NCBI RefSeq assembly: GCF_000220395.1
Contig: NW_004086019.1
Location: forward strand, 19,695-83,694
Reading direction: 5' to 3'
Length of the DNA: 64,000 nucleotides
Source: Ichthyophthirius multifiliis
Lineage: Eukaryota; Ciliophora; Oligohymenophorea; Hymenostomatida
In this document: one piece after another, positions 23,290 through 36,473 of the stretch
Numbering within the stretch: position 1 is the stretch's first letter
Layout: each line of letters begins with the position of its first letter
The notes under the pieces: model-generated
Databases searched by the model: none
The model's input: only the letters and a program-made list of their open reading frames with translations
What the model was told of the DNA's origin: nothing
Translations under genes and position numbers: made by a program

Positions 23290-23628
23290 ATGTCTAATAA
23301 AATAGCTAATTTTAATCCTCTCTAATAAACAATATTATCTTAATAAAATGAATAATTAGATAAAGCCAAAAGCCTTAAAAGTATGAAAAGCATTTTATAT
23401 AATCCTGATAAAAATCATAATAATTTATATAAAAAACAAAGTAACGTAAATTGTAATCAAGAAAGTGATAGAAAAGATGGATTTGGAAATAAAATACAAA
23501 GAGGAAATACAAAAATACATAAATTATAATTTAAATAAGATATATAAGAAATTTTTATAGTAGAAAATTGGAAAAAATATAATATTGAATAAAAATCTAT
23601 ATTTCAAAAATGCTGTAATTTAATATGA
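23290..23628 (+). CDS. Small basic protein, 112 aa
   Basis: The frame runs from ATG 23290-23292 to TGA 23626-23628. The N-terminus is Asn/Gln/Ser-rich. The C-terminal half is the interesting part: DRKDGFGNKIQRGNTKIHKL then QFKQDIQEIFIVENWKKYNI. The order FGNxIxRGN-KxHKxxF followed by an acidic/hydrophobic strand and a WKKYN-like end looks like a short linear binding module rather than a folded enzyme. A resemblance of KIHKLQF to phosphatase-docking RVxF-type motifs is possible but unproven. Confidence 0.6.
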
Positions 23629-24379
23629 ATTTTATATTTTTTTTTATTTATTAAGTTAATAATATATAAATATGTATGTTCATTATTTTGTATTTTTTAT
23701 TATTATTTTTATATTTTTTAAGCATTTTCAAATGTAAAAAATATGAAAATTTATTTATTCGTCATTTTTAAAAGTTTTAATTAAAATATTGTTTTTATAA
23801 TTATAAAATATATAAAAGTTATGTAAATTAAAAAAGTTTTTGAATAAAAATATAAATTAAATATTATTAAATTAATGTATGTAAAGCAATTATGTTTATT
23901 ATCCTTTATTATATTACTTAAATTTTTATATAGAAAGTAAAAAAAATATGCATTTATATTTTAAATTATAATGAAGAAAATTTATATAAAAAAAAAAACT
24001 AAACATACATAGAAATAATATTAAAATAAAATTTATATGAATATATATATATATAAATATATGTAATATTTTTTTTATTAAATATATTTATATATAATTT
24101 AATAATTTAAATTTTATAATATATGCAATTTTATAAATTTATTTATATTTTTAAATTTAAATAATTTTTATATATTTATGTATTTTTTTCAATTAATAAA
24201 AACAAAAATAAACTTAAAAACTTGAATATAAATATAAATATTAAAAAAAATTATAAAAATTTTTTGATACTAAAAAAAAAACCTATATAAATTAAAAACC
24301 ATAAAAGTATTTATTTTAATTTTTTTTTTTTTTTTTTTTTTAAATACAATTAAAATATAATTAAAAAATAAAATAGTTA
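23629..24379. other. A+T-only gap, 0.75 kb
   Basis: The gap contains homopolymers, including about 18 T at 24324-24341. No gene was seen. It precedes the carrier gene and is the likely site of its promoter. Confidence 0.5.
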
Positions 24380-25381
24380 ATGGAATAAGCAAGTTAAAAC
24401 AACTTTAATCCATGTAATATAAAAACATTTATATTAATAAAAAAAAACAATAACTAAACTAAATAAAAAATATAATTATTAAATATCTAAATTATTAATT
24501 AATATATAGTTAAAATAGCTTTATTTAGTAGCATAAGTAGTTGGGTAGCTGATATGTTAGTTTATCCTTTAGACACAGTAACTGTCAGAACTGCTTCTAA
24601 TTAAAATGAATTTTAGCCATTTTTTAAATGTTTTTAATAAATAATAAAAGAGGAAGGATATAAAAAGCTTTATCGTGGTTTTAGTATCACTTTTCCATAA
24701 AATATATTCCCATAAATTATTTATTTTTATACTTACGAAAATTTAAACAAAAAATGCTTACTATAGCTAAAAAAAATACAAAATGAACAATTTTAATTAT
24801 ATTTTAAGCTCTTAATGCCATTTTTTACCTCTTCCTTCGCTTAACTTATATGTTTACTTCCTTAGATGCCTTTTGACACTGTCAGAACACGTTTATAAGT
24901 AAATGATTCACATTTCCAATACAAAAACTGGTTCCAAGGATTAAAAGAAGTGCAGAAAAACGAAGGATTTTTGCGCCTATTTAGAGCTTCCCATATTTAT
25001 ATCACCACAAATATCCTATATACAGGTCTTTTATTTTGGGCATATGAAATTTAAAGATATTATTTAATTAAATACAATAAAAATTAAAACCAACTCAATC
25101 TTAAAGAAAAGCTTTTTGTAAGTTTTACTTCAAGTCTTTTTGCAACTTTTTTAGTAAACCCATTTGATTTAATACTTACTAGATATTAATTAATAGATTC
25201 TAATATAAAATAATTATCTACAATATAAATTATTAAAGATTTAGTATATAATGAAGGTTATATTGCATTTTTTAAAGGACTTTCGGCTAGATTAATTATT
25301 GCTTGTGTGAATTCGGTTTTATGGATGCCTATTTATGATCATTTTAAGAGTATATATGGAATTAATTTAAATAATGAATGA
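24380..25381 (+). CDS. Mitochondrial carrier (SLC25) family protein, 333 aa
   Basis: SLC25 proteins move metabolites across the inner mitochondrial membrane through three tandem repeats of two helices. The three repeat signatures are seen: MLVYPLDTVTVRT (repeat 1, about residue 70), MPFDTVRTRLQV (repeat 2, about 170) and NPFDLILTRYQ (repeat 3, about 265). Each is followed by a loop and a G-rich matrix helix (EEGYKKLYRGF, NEGFLRLFRAS, NEGYIAFFKGLSARL). Only repeat 2 keeps the full PxDxx[KR]x[KR] pattern; repeats 1 and 3 have Thr and Leu at the first basic position, so salt-bridge gating may differ. The start at 24380 gives an Asn/Gln-rich N-terminal extension of about 50 residues. The gene is intronless. 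Substrate cannot be told. Confidence 0.85.
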
Positions 25382-25799
25382 TAATTTTTTTTTTTTATTT
25401 TTTTTTTTATTAAAAGTTTTTGAATTATTTATATTTTTAGAATATTCTGTTTTTTTTCTTGTATATATATCTTATTTAAAAAATATTTATATATTTAAAA
25501 TTAGTTTAATTTAATGTATATTTAAAATTATTTTAATTATATGTGTAAAACATAATGTTTTGTATTCATTAATTTTTTATTCAGTCTATTTTTTACTATT
25601 TTTTCTTATAACAAATTTTAAATAATGTAAGTTTATTTGCTTTTCTAAATATTATATAAAATAAAATTAAATATAATTTTAATATATATATATATTTAAA
25701 AATAAAAATTAAAAATTAATATACATATATTATAATATATATATATATATATGTATATATATAAATAAGTATATATATTATTTTTTTTATTTTTTTTTA
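25382..25799. other. Gap between convergent genes
   Basis: Mostly A+T, with AT runs at 25734-25765. It may contain the 3' exon of the minus-strand gene that starts at 26531, because that frame has no TGA before this point. Confidence 0.4.
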
Positions 25800-26531
25800 C
25801 TTATATATATTTTCTAATCTAAGAATTCCTTTTAATGATTTTTACGGATTATTTTAATTTTGTATTTATTTTTATATATAAATACTTTTTTAATAATAAT
25901 TATCTAATTAAGTTTCTGTAAATGATTAAAATGAATAATCTAATTCTATATCTTCCGAATGTGGCCATTAATTTTCTAGTTTATTTCTTTTTATACAACC
26001 TTAGTTTTCTTTATTTTTAGTTGTTTTATATAAAAAGACTTTTTTATCATATGAATTTTCTATATTTTTTCCTTAGAATATATCTCTTTTTGTAATATAG
26101 ACAATTTCCTTATTTTTTAATTTTTAATTATATAAAGATGCCTAATTTTCAATATTTTTTTGATTTTCTTAAACATTAGGCTTTAATGAATTAATAACTT
26201 ATTTTTTAAAAGTTGTATTATTATAAATATTGTATTTTACTTTTATTTGTTTTAATTATTTCTCTCTTTTTTTTCCTTAATTTTCATTTTCATAAATTAA
26301 ATTTCCCTCTTTTATCTTTTTCATAAATATAGAAAACTTAGGATCTATCATATCCGAATCTTTCATTTATTATATATTATTTACATTAAAATCATATAAA
26401 ATATCTCTACTTTCATTACTAATTAAAGAACTATAATCTGCTTAGCTTTTATTCGGTATTAAACTCATTATGCTACCTACATTTTATTGAAAAAATCGAC
26501 TTTTGTTTAAATATGATTTATTTATATTCAT
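25800..26531 (-). CDS. Orphan Lys/Asn-rich protein (3' end unresolved)
   Basis: ATG 26529-26531 gives MNINKSYLNKSRFFQQNVGS. The frame stays open for about 240 codons: DYSSLISNESRDILYDFNV, MIDPKFSIFMKKIKEGNLIY, EIVYITKRDIFQGKNIE, QWPHSEDIELDYSFQSFTE and SLKGILRLENIY. After about 25,800 the DNA becomes pure A+T, so the true end is hidden there or beyond an intron. No family was recognised. A further open minus frame at 26,531-26,760 (reads FIVFKKIKQINTIII, HIVYRNKNFPKVVYKI) ends in a TGA overlapping this ATG. It may be an upstream exon of the same gene. Confidence 0.5.
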
Positions 26532-26910
26532 TTTTTGAAGTTTTAAAAATGTCGTATTTAATGTGTATTTTTTTTATAGTTTTTTTGAACAATTTTATTC
26601 ATTGTTTATATTTTATAGACTACTTTTGGAAAATTTTTATTCCTATAAACTATATGATTTTTTATTATCTGACTTTTTATAATTATTGTATTTATTTGTT
26701 TGATTTTTTTAAATACTATAAAATTAATGTTTTTATTTAATTTCTTATTGTTCATTTAGCTATTTATAATTTTATTTTTATTATTCTAAGAATTTATTTC
26801 TTATTTATAATTAATATTCTTCTTTTTATATTTATTATTTTATTTCATATGTATTTTTTTAAAAACACATTTTTTTTTTTAATTTAATATTTATAAATAT
26901 AAAAAAAAAA

Positions 26911-26917
26911 TATATAT

Positions 26918-26964
<47 letters not shown>
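26911..26964. repeat. (AT)n microsatellite
   Basis: About 50 bp of alternating TA with one G interruption, in a gap between minus-strand genes. Confidence 0.8.
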
Positions 26965-26971
<7 letters not shown>

Positions 26972-27228
26972 TTTTATATTATTGTATATTTTAGACTATT
27001 TATTTTATATCATTATTATTTTTATATAATATTTTATGTATCATATATTATATTATCAAAACAGTTTTAAACATTTTTTAATATATTTACAACTGTTTAA
27101 TTTAATAATTTATCTGTTTTATTAGATTATTCATTTACTTTTTATAATAATTTAAATAATTTTAATAATTTAATATTTTACTTTTATTTTCTTTATATAA
27201 TGATTGACTTATATTTCGTTGTTTTTAC

Positions 27229-28158
27229 TCATTTACATTTATATATTTTTTTAACTATTAAGTTAATGCTACTTTTTATTTTTCCATTTATTTTAATTCT
27301 AAATACTTAAACTAATTAGCTATTTTTTTTTTTAATATAATTTACATTAAAAAATAATTATAACTTTTTTTATTTCCTTCATTTATACTTTAATACATAT
27401 TCTTACTAATATTTTATAAATATTTATTTTTTATTTTATATACCTTTTTTATCTTATATTATTATTATTTTTAAAGTTATTTTTTATTTAGTATTAATTT
27501 TAAATATTTTATTAAGGCAAAAAAACCTACTAAGATTTGTTTTTAATTAAACTTTATTTAATTTCATTTTTAGATTATTAAATTTATAAATTTTCTTAAA
27601 AATTATTATTTTATGAATTTCTTTTTTTATTTATTTTACAAAAATATAATAAAATATTTTACTATATTTATTAAACTTCCTAATTTTTTTTTTTTCAATA
27701 TCTTCATTTTAATTATTTAAGTTTTTTTAAAAAACTAACTTTTAATCTGTATAATACATAGAAGGGTCATTTTCATAATTTAATTTTACTTTTCTTACAT
27801 AAATACCATCATATTTCTAACAATTATTTTAATTAAAACCTTATCTCATCAATTGTTTATATTCATTTTCTATTTTTTAAACATCATATATTTACTTTTA
27901 ACTTTTTCTATTTGTTAGGTTATTTTCATTAAATATAGAACTATAAATTTCGCTATTTTCGAACATTTTTTTGTACAAACTTGTATTTTGAACACTTTAA
28001 AATTAAATATTCTAATTTGATTATAGGTTATTATTATAATTGCTGACATTTAAATCGTTAATAATTAAATTGTTTATATTTTAAATAGAATTTAAATCCT
28101 CTTCTTAGTAAAAATCATTACTTATATCATTTTTATTGACATTTTATTAAAGTCTCAT
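27229..28158 (-). CDS. Asn/Gln-rich hypothetical protein (gene end and introns uncertain)
   Basis: ATG 28156-28158 gives MRLQQNVNKNDISNDFYQEE. The frame is open for about 150 codons through NNLTNRKSQKQIYDVQKIEN and CQKYDGIYVRKVKLNYENDP to IEKKKLGSLINIVKYF. A TGA at 27564-27566 ends one reading. The region below it (27229-27530) is again codon-like in a different frame (KYLELKQMEKQKVALTQ), so a further intron may join a coiled-coil exon ending at TGA 27229-27231. No family was recognised. The first about 25 codons are duplicated upstream in the tandem repeat at 28094-28412. Confidence 0.45.
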
Positions 28159-28412
28159 TTTAATTTAAAATTAATGAATTAGTTTCAGGTAAATAAATCG
28201 ATTTTTTTTATTTTATATTAATGTTTTGTTTAGTTAATTAAAGACTGTTGCTAAATCCTCTTCTTAGTAAAAATCATTACTTATATCATTTTTTTATTGA
28301 CATTTTATTAAAGTCTCATTTTAATTTAAATTAATGAATTAGTTTCAGGTAAATAAATCGATTTTTTTTATTTTATATTAATGTTTTGTTTAGTTAATTA
28401 AAGACTGTTGCT
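28094..28412 (-). repeat. Tandem duplication, 2 x about 159 bp, over a gene start
   Basis: Copy 1 (28094-28252) and copy 2 (28253-28412) are nearly identical. They differ by a few bases in homopolymers (two extra T near 28285, one fewer A near 28332). Each copy holds the same ATG and about 25 codons of the downstream orphan plus its 5' flank. Only the copy nearer the gene is in frame with the rest. The near-identity implies a recent event. Confidence 0.9.
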
Positions 28413-30179
28413 TTTATAAATTTATTTTATTTAATTATTTTATATTTCTTTTTATTATATAATAGAATCATTATTAATATTTAATTGAAAAGACTAAGGA
28501 TTAATTGAATATTTTTAATAAAAACTATTTTTTTTATGGGTTTATTAATAATTAATATTTAACATTTTTTTATATTTAATTATAATGTTTATTATAATAA
28601 AAAAAATATGAAATATGTAAATGAAAAAAAAAAAAATAAGTTAAAAAAAAAAAATTATCTTTATTAAAATTTTAATTAATTTTTACTTAAAAGAAAAAAA
28701 TAAAATATATATATATTAATGTAAATAAATATATATATAAGAAAAAAAAAGAAAAAAACATATTTAAAAAATAATATTTAATGTTTAAATATTAATATAA
28801 TGTAAAAAATAAAAAAAAAAATATAATTGTTAATCAATATCTAATATAAAATTAATATTAATAAAAATGAAAAATTATAAAAAAGATCTTAAAGTTATAT
28901 TTATAAGAATATTAATGTTACATATTGTATAATTATACAATTAAATATAAATTTATATAATTGTTAAGATGTTTATAGTATAAAAAGTATAAATATTCAG
29001 ATTATATATAAATTTATATATTAAAAAAGTTTATTAATAAATTTATATAAATATAATATAAAAACCAAAAAATATATAGTATTTGTATAATCATTATTAA
29101 AAATAATTATATTTATAAAATAAAAGTTTTTTTATTTAAATAAAAAAAAATATAAATAAAAAATAAAATTAATATTTGAATATCTAAGAATAAAATATAA
29201 ATAAATAAAACTAATATAAAAATAAAAAAATTTGTATAATATGAAAAAAATATATTTATATTTAAAATAAAAATAAAAAAAAAAATCATAATTAAAATAA
29301 TATACATAAATATATTAAATAGATTAATACTCATTCACTTAATTCATTATTTCATTAAATAATTCATTAATTCTATAATTAATTAAATTATTCAATCATT
29401 TATTAAAATATTAAAATATATATTTATTTATATATTTATATATTATTTTATATATTTTTATATTTATTTAAAAAATAATTTTTTATAGATTTAATTTATA
29501 TGTATTTCTTATAAATATTTATTTAGTTTTATGAATTAAAAGTATTTTTAAACAGCCTAAATAAGAATATATTTTATTCATAATTTTTTATATAAAATTT
29601 TATATACATTTATCAAAAAAATTTAGATATTATGTTTTTATTTTTATTAATGATCATATATAGATTTTTTTTTAATTTGACATAATAATATACTTTTTAA
29701 AAAAAAAAATGGAAAAAATTAATGCAAATTTAAATATAAATAAACTTTATATTGTAATTATAATTTTTATTTATTTATTATATATGTAATTTTATTTTTA
29801 CTTTAATTTACATTTAAAATTTTTAAAATCAATTATATATGAAAATACATTATTTATATTAATATTTATTATATAATTTATTTAATATAAATATAATTTT
29901 AAAATAATATTTTATTTATATTCATAATATCAAAAAATTCTTTATATAAAAGATTTTTCTTTTATATATAAATAATTTATAATAATTAAAATAAATATTT
30001 TTTATAACATATTTTTTTTCAAATAAAACAAAAAAATCTATTTTAATTTGTATTTATTTTCTTTTAATTTCAATATTTATTTCTTATAAAACAATAAAGA
30101 AAAATATTTTCACTTTATTTAAATGAAAAAAAATATTAAATTATAAAAAAAAAGATTATAAATAAAAATAAATTTTATA
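28413..30179. other. Long A+T-only gene-free region, 1.8 kb
   Basis: Between 28,500 and 30,180 G and C are very rare and no reading frame has gene-like composition. It includes short degenerate TTCATTAA-type repeats near 29,332-29,400. This may be spacer with two promoters, since the flanking minus genes each need a start or end here. Confidence 0.5.
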
Positions 30180-30878
30180 TCAAAAGTCTAATTCTCCAAA
30201 AAAGTCATTATTTTTTGCCTTTTCTATTAGTGCTTTTTCCTATTTTTTTATAATAATATCTATTTATTGATAAAAAAGATTACTTTTGCTTATATATTTT
30301 CTTATTATTTTTTCGCTTAAGTATTTTTATTGCTATTGTTATTATTATTACTAGGTTTTTTACCAAAATTAAAGCAATCATCATCATCATAGTTGATTTT
30401 TTTTTAATTGTTATCTTTCAAAAAACTAAGTCCGTCATCCAAATCATCATCTAAAAGAGAATTTTTTTATTTTTATACATATTATTAATTTTCTTATTTA
30501 TTTTAAACATTATTTTAAGAAACATCTTGTGGAATTTATACAGAATAAGCAGGTTAATCGTTTGTAAAAATATCTCTATTAACAACTTTTGTTATATTTT
30601 AATTATTATTTAAATTATTTTTCTTATTATTTCTTCTATTACGATTATTTGGACCCATAAAATTATCATCTTAGTTATTATTAGTTGTATTTATGTTTTA
30701 TTATTATTATTATTATTATTCATTCTATGCTTAATTATTAATATTATTATAATTATTGTTAATTTCTAATTTTGTATTTTCTTATTTTTATAAATTTGCT
30801 TTAAAATTAAATGATTTACCTCCATTATTTTATTATTAAGAATTTGTATTATCATTAAAATTGTTATTATTATTAATG

Positions 30879-30930
<52 letters not shown>

Positions 30931-31620
30931 TATAGTTATTAATATTAATATTTTAATTATTATTAATTTTAAATTCTTCACTTTTTTAGTTTTCGTCATT
31001 ATTTTATTTTACTAAATTTCTGTTTCTTCTTGAAACTCCTTAATTAAAGTTATATGTATTTTCTTCTTAAACTTAATTTTATTGTTATTGTTATTATTAA
31101 TTATTTTATTCATTTTTTTATTAATTGTAATTGGTATTTTCATTTTTATTAAATTTATCTTTATTTTAATCTTCGTCATCAAATAAATTATTTATATCAA
31201 ATTTTTTTTTCACATTTTTTTAAGATTACTAAGTTTCCTGTATTTATTAATTTGCTTGTTTTTGTTATTCTTCTTATTTTTTTTCTTCTTAATCTTAATT
31301 ATGAGTGAAAGAATAACCTTCATCTTATTATTTTTTTATATTTCTATTTCTTCCTACACGAGAATTATATTAAAATTAATATTAGTTATCATTAGGTTGA
31401 GTGTTTTAATTATTTTAATTTTAATCTTCTTTTTTTAATTTTATTATTATTCATTTTATTTTTCTTATTATTAATTTTCTTATTTATCCTAATACATATT
31501 TTCTTATTATTCATTTAATTTAAACTTAAACATTTTTTGAGGTTTAATATTATTAATAAAATCATCATCTATTATTTCTTTTTTTATTAAACATAATTAT
31601 TATCATTATTATTATTATTA

Positions 31621-31658
<38 letters not shown>

Positions 31659-33333
31659 TTATTTTTAAAATTAAATAATTTTGGTTTAAATTAGTCTCCG
31701 CCAGAAATAGGCATATTTGTATCTTCTTATTTTTCTTCTTTATTATCTTCAACTTAAATATTTTCTTCTAATTTTTTGAATTTTTTAATCGAAAAAGGTT
31801 TACTAAACTCACCTTTTATATTTTATTCTTATTCTTTTTTTTATTAAAGAGATTCTTTTTATTATTAACTTGAATCATTATTTTAATATTCTAATTAAAA
31901 ATTTTTACTATTATTATTATTCTAATTTTCTTCTGTAATATCAATACTTTAATTCTGACTATTTTTTTTTTTAATGGTGATTTGAATTATTTTTAAGGAC
32001 TTTATGATTTTTATTTATTTTTATCTTATTATTATATTTAATTTTCGAAAGCTTCTTTTAAATGCCTACTTAATATATTTTCTCTTTATAATTTATCTTA
32101 AATTTAATGAGTAAGTGTAATAATTTCTATTTATTTTTAATTTATATCTTCATTTTTTGTAAATATTTCTTTTTTAATTCTTCAATCTCTCTATTTTATA
32201 TATTTTCTTTTGTTTTTTTCATTTTTTGTAAAGTTTCAATTTATTTTTTTAATAAATTTATTTTTTCTTTATTTTCCTTTAAATTTTTCTCCTCTTCGTT
32301 TTTTTAAAATATATCGATTTTAAGATCTTTTGCTTCTTCTATTTTTTTTTTTAATTCTTAGTTTATTAACTATTTTTTTTTGTTAATTTCATTTATTTAA
32401 TTCGCTATTTCTTCCCTTTTTTTTTAACCTTCATGGTTTTTTTAAACTAATAGATTTATTTCTTTCCTCAAATTAAATATTTCTTTGCTTTATTATTCAT
32501 CTTCGTTTGCATTCTGAAGTCTTTTGGCCTATTTTTGGTTATCTAATTGTACACTTTTGATTTCTTTTTTGTTTTTTCAATTAAATTTTTCGTGGCTTTT
32601 ATTTTTCTTTCGACTTCTTCTATATATTGAGGGTTTTAAATTAAATTTAATCTATCTTATAATTTATTTAATTCGATTTAATATTATTTGATTTGCTTTT
32701 GATTATTTTCTTATTCCGAGTATTTATTTTCTTATATTTTATCTTTTAAAAAAGGTTAATTTTTTTTATTAATTTAAATTTATTTGCATTTAAAATTTCG
32801 TACTTTCAATTTATTAATTTAATTTTTCATTGAAATCTTTTAATTTTTGTCTTAATTTTTCATTTTCTTATTTTAATTATTTTAAAGTGGTTTTTTCGTA
32901 ATTTTTTTCTGATAAAAGATCATCTAAGTCTTTAATAGACAAAAATTTCGAATTATTTTCTTCTTTTTTTTAAAGTTTTTTCTTCTTTTTTTAAATTTTA
33001 ATTTCCTCTTTTTTTTCATAATTTTATTTTTTTATATTTTCTTTAGAATTTTAATTTAATTATTAATTTAATTAATTTCTTATATTTTTATTGTTTTCTT
33101 ATTAAAAAATATTATCTTTTTCTTAAATATTATTCTTTTTTTCAGATTTTTTTCCTGAATTATCATAAATACCTAATTCTGGTAAATCAGATAATTCGCT
33201 TATTTTTTCTTCATATATTTCCTCTTATTCTTATTATATATATTCTTTTTAATCTTATTCTTCTTCATCTTCATCTTCATCTTCTTAATAATTATAATTA
33301 TTTTCATATTATTCTGAATCATTATTATTTTTA

Positions 33334-33374
<41 letters not shown>

Positions 33375-34063
33375 TTATTATTATTATTATTAATCTTTTT
33401 CTTAATCATCATCGTAATCTTAATAAATATCATCATTTTCATCTTCATTTTCTTCATCTTATTTATATTTCTAATTTGTTTTATTATCATCATCTTTTTC
33501 ATGTTCATATTGATAATTATTATTATCTTCATATTGATCAATGTCATCATATTAATTTTTTCTTATTTTTCTTATTTTTTTACATTTTATTCACTTTTAT
33601 TATTATTTACTTCTTATTTAATATTTACAATATCATCTAAATCATCCAAATCATCCAAATAATCTTCTTTTTCTACTTTTTTGACTTAATTTTTATTTCT
33701 ATTTGATATTTAAGGCAAGTTATCTATATCATCTAGTTCCATATCATCATCATCTTATTATTACTTCCCTTTTGAAACATTTTTTTAATTATTTTTATTA
33801 TAATTTAAAGGTGATAAGTTATTTTTTATAGGAGGAAGATTAGATTTTGACTATTTAACTGGCTATATAAAATTATCTTCATCATCATCACTAAAAAAAT
33901 CGTCATATTATTTCTTTTTTTATTAATTTTAAGATTATTGTTATTGCTTTTAAGGTTAATTATTTTATGTATAAGGTACTCTTTTATATATAATTTTTTT
34001 TTTTTTTTTTTTTTATTACATATCATCTAAATCATCTAATAAATCATCATCAAAATCAGCCAT
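30180..34063 (-). CDS. Large acidic Asn/Gln-rich coiled-coil protein
   Basis: ATG 34061-34063 starts MADFDDDLLDDLDDM. An intron with a long poly-A/T run follows (about 33950-34017). Next come acidic blocks (DDFFSDDDEDNF, EDYLDDLDDLDDI, NEDENDDIYQDYDDD, EDEDEDEEE). There are TAA-coded poly-Gln tracts near 33340-33410. A conserved-looking stretch reads KISELSDLPELGIYD. A coiled coil follows, for example SIKDLDDLLSEKNYEKTTLK and KQENEKLRQKLKDFNEKL. The C-terminal third is Asn/Asp-rich with LLDDDLDDGLSFLKDNN and DDDDCFNFGKKPSN, ending AKNNDFFGELDF at TGA 30180-30182. Several frame changes mean unresolved introns. No family was recognised. The repeated acidic short motifs and coiled coil suggest a scaffold, perhaps of cytoskeleton or cilium. 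Confidence 0.55.
33340..33410 (-). repeat. Poly-Gln tract coded by TAA
   Basis: In the frame of the acidic protein, this (TTA)n/(ATT)n stretch is two runs of TAA codons broken by one Lys codon. Read in the standard code it falsely looks like poly-Asn. Confidence 0.65.
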
Positions 34064-34380
34064 TTTAAACTTAATTTTTTTGAATTAATGATTTGATTTT
34101 TTTTAAATGTAAGTTTTTTTTTTTTTATTTTTTTATAAATTTAAATTATTTTTTTTTTTTAAAAAAAAATAAATAAATAAAATAATATAATATACAATTA
34201 AGATTTTAATATATATAATTTTTTATATATATATAAATCAATAGAAAAAATACACAAATTAAATTTAATATGAATTATGAATATCATGTTATTTACTTAG
34301 CATTTTTTATAAAATTTTATTATTAAAAATTTTATTATATTAAATTAATTCAATAAAGTTTATTTATATCTTCTAAATTC

Positions 34381-34440
<60 letters not shown>

Positions 34441-35372
34441 ATATTTATTTAATTCTAAATAAAAACTTAATAATTTTATTATTAATAAATATAAAATATA
34501 ATATAATATAGATAAATATTTATTTATATAATTAAATATATTTATTTTATTATTCTTTATTTTATTTATATTCTTATATCTTAGATTTACTAATATTTGT
34601 ATATTGATAACTAATAATAAATATTCTTATTAGCATTTTTCATAAACTATAAAATAATTAATGTTTTCAATTTATTTTTATAGAAACTTATATTTCTGAT
34701 TCTACAGATAATACAAGTATTATTGTCTTTAATAACTTTAAAAAGATACTATCAGTATTTTTATATTATATTTATAACATAATCTATAGTTTAATCTTTT
34801 TAATTATTTAAATTAACGCCTTATTTTTTTATAGATTTAAATATTATAAAGATTTACTCAAATAAATGTTTTTTTTAATTATATATAATAACAATTTTAT
34901 TTTATATTTCAAAAAAAAAAAAAATTTGTTAATAATTACATAAATATAAATTATATAATATTTATAATTATATAAACTATATTAAAATCGAATTTATATA
35001 TTATAAATATCAATATATATTAGATTTAATCTAATCTTTTAAATTTAAATATAAATTCCTCTATATATTTTTAAAAATAATATTATAATACATTCTTTAC
35101 TATATTTTTATTATTATACTAATAGCAAACTCCATTTAAATTTTTTAAATTTAAATCTATTTAATTAACTTCTTCTTCGACAGGTAACTAAAAATATATA
35201 TTTCTGATCATACATACTACTTATTATTTTTCTTTATTATTATATTTGCATTATTTACAAACATTGAATTTATACCTTATTTATATTATTTTTCTAATAC
35301 ATAATTAATTATATTTTGAATAAAGCCATAATTTTATTCTTATTATCAAGAGAGAGCATAATTCTTTATTAT
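34064..35372. other. A+T-rich gap, 1.3 kb, with (AT)n at 34381-34436
   Basis: The part up to about 35,090 is almost pure A+T. From 35,090 to 35,370 some G/C returns (CTTCTTCGACAGG near 35,170), so an unrecognised exon could begin there. Confidence 0.4.
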
Positions 35373-36038
35373 ATGAACATTTAAATATTTCCATTCATAG
35401 TCAATATTTCCGATTCTATATAGCTGAATATTATTAGATTTTTTATCCAAGAAGATCTATTTAATATAAAAGATTTTTTTTTAATAACCGCTTTTTTCTC
35501 TATTAATAATATCTTTAAAATAAATTATTATTATGTTTCTAAATTAAGTAAAATATTTTTTTTTTTTAAGTGTTCAAATATATCACATCATAAGAAATTG
35601 TGTTTTTATATTAATTATTCATTTAATTTTTCTAAATATTTGTTAGTCTTTAAACAAATATCTGAAAAAAAAAAAAAAAATTATAGTAATGAAAAAAATA
35701 GCAAGAAAAATACTAAGTTTTCAATAAAAATGCTTATGAAAATAATTATTTCTAAATTTAAATATTCACTAAGGCCAATTAAATATATTTTTCTTCATTT
35801 TTACATACTAAAAAAGGAGATAAAAAACATATAAACTTAAACTTCTTTTAAATACCTATAGAAAAGTAATATATGGCTTAATTATACAAGCATGTAACAT
35901 TTTTTTTTTCATTACAAAATTTTTAATTTAATAAAGAGTTTAATTACAAATTTATAGCTATTTAAAAAGATTTTATTTTAATATTAATTAGTATTTATAA
36001 TTTAAAAGCTATATTTAATAATATATGTCATATTATGA
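35373..36038 (+). CDS. Doubtful ORF, 221 codons
   Basis: ATG 35373-35375 leads to TGA 36036-36038 with no TGA between. Composition is Ile/Phe/Lys/Asn-rich, with some varied parts (QEDLFNIKDFFLITAF, KYSLRPIKYIFLHFYILKK). Long TGA-free frames arise by chance in such A+T-rich DNA, so this is weak. If real it would be a hydrophobic, possibly membrane, protein. Confidence 0.22.
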
Positions 36039-36473
36039 GTTTTTAAGCTTTTATATATAATAATTTTTTTATTCTAAAATTTAAAGTTTTAATTAATGTC
36101 TCTAAAAGTTGTAATTATTTTTATTTAAATTTTTAATATATTTCTTTTATTTATTAACTATATTAATGTATTTATATATAATGTATTATTTAGACAATTT
36201 TTTAAGGTTTTTAATAAAATTTTTTTGTTTAAAGTTCGAAGATAATTATATATGTTGAGAGAATTCTGTTATCATATTATTTAAAAAAAATTGGCATATA
36301 TAAAATGAATTTTATTTATATATTTTTGAAAAATTTAATAATAAAAATTATTTGTAAAATAAATAATTTTAATTATTTTATATTTTCTATATTTTAGAAT
36401 TGTTGTGTTAGCAAATTTTCGTAAATTTAAGCTTAAAATATATATATAACAAAAAAATATTACAAAAAAAAAA

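Noticed and set aside
29113-29334. Ile/Phe-rich minus ORF of 73 aa
   Set aside because: It lies in a pure A+T spacer. Its composition is what random A/T codons give, and no G/C-containing codon pattern supports it.
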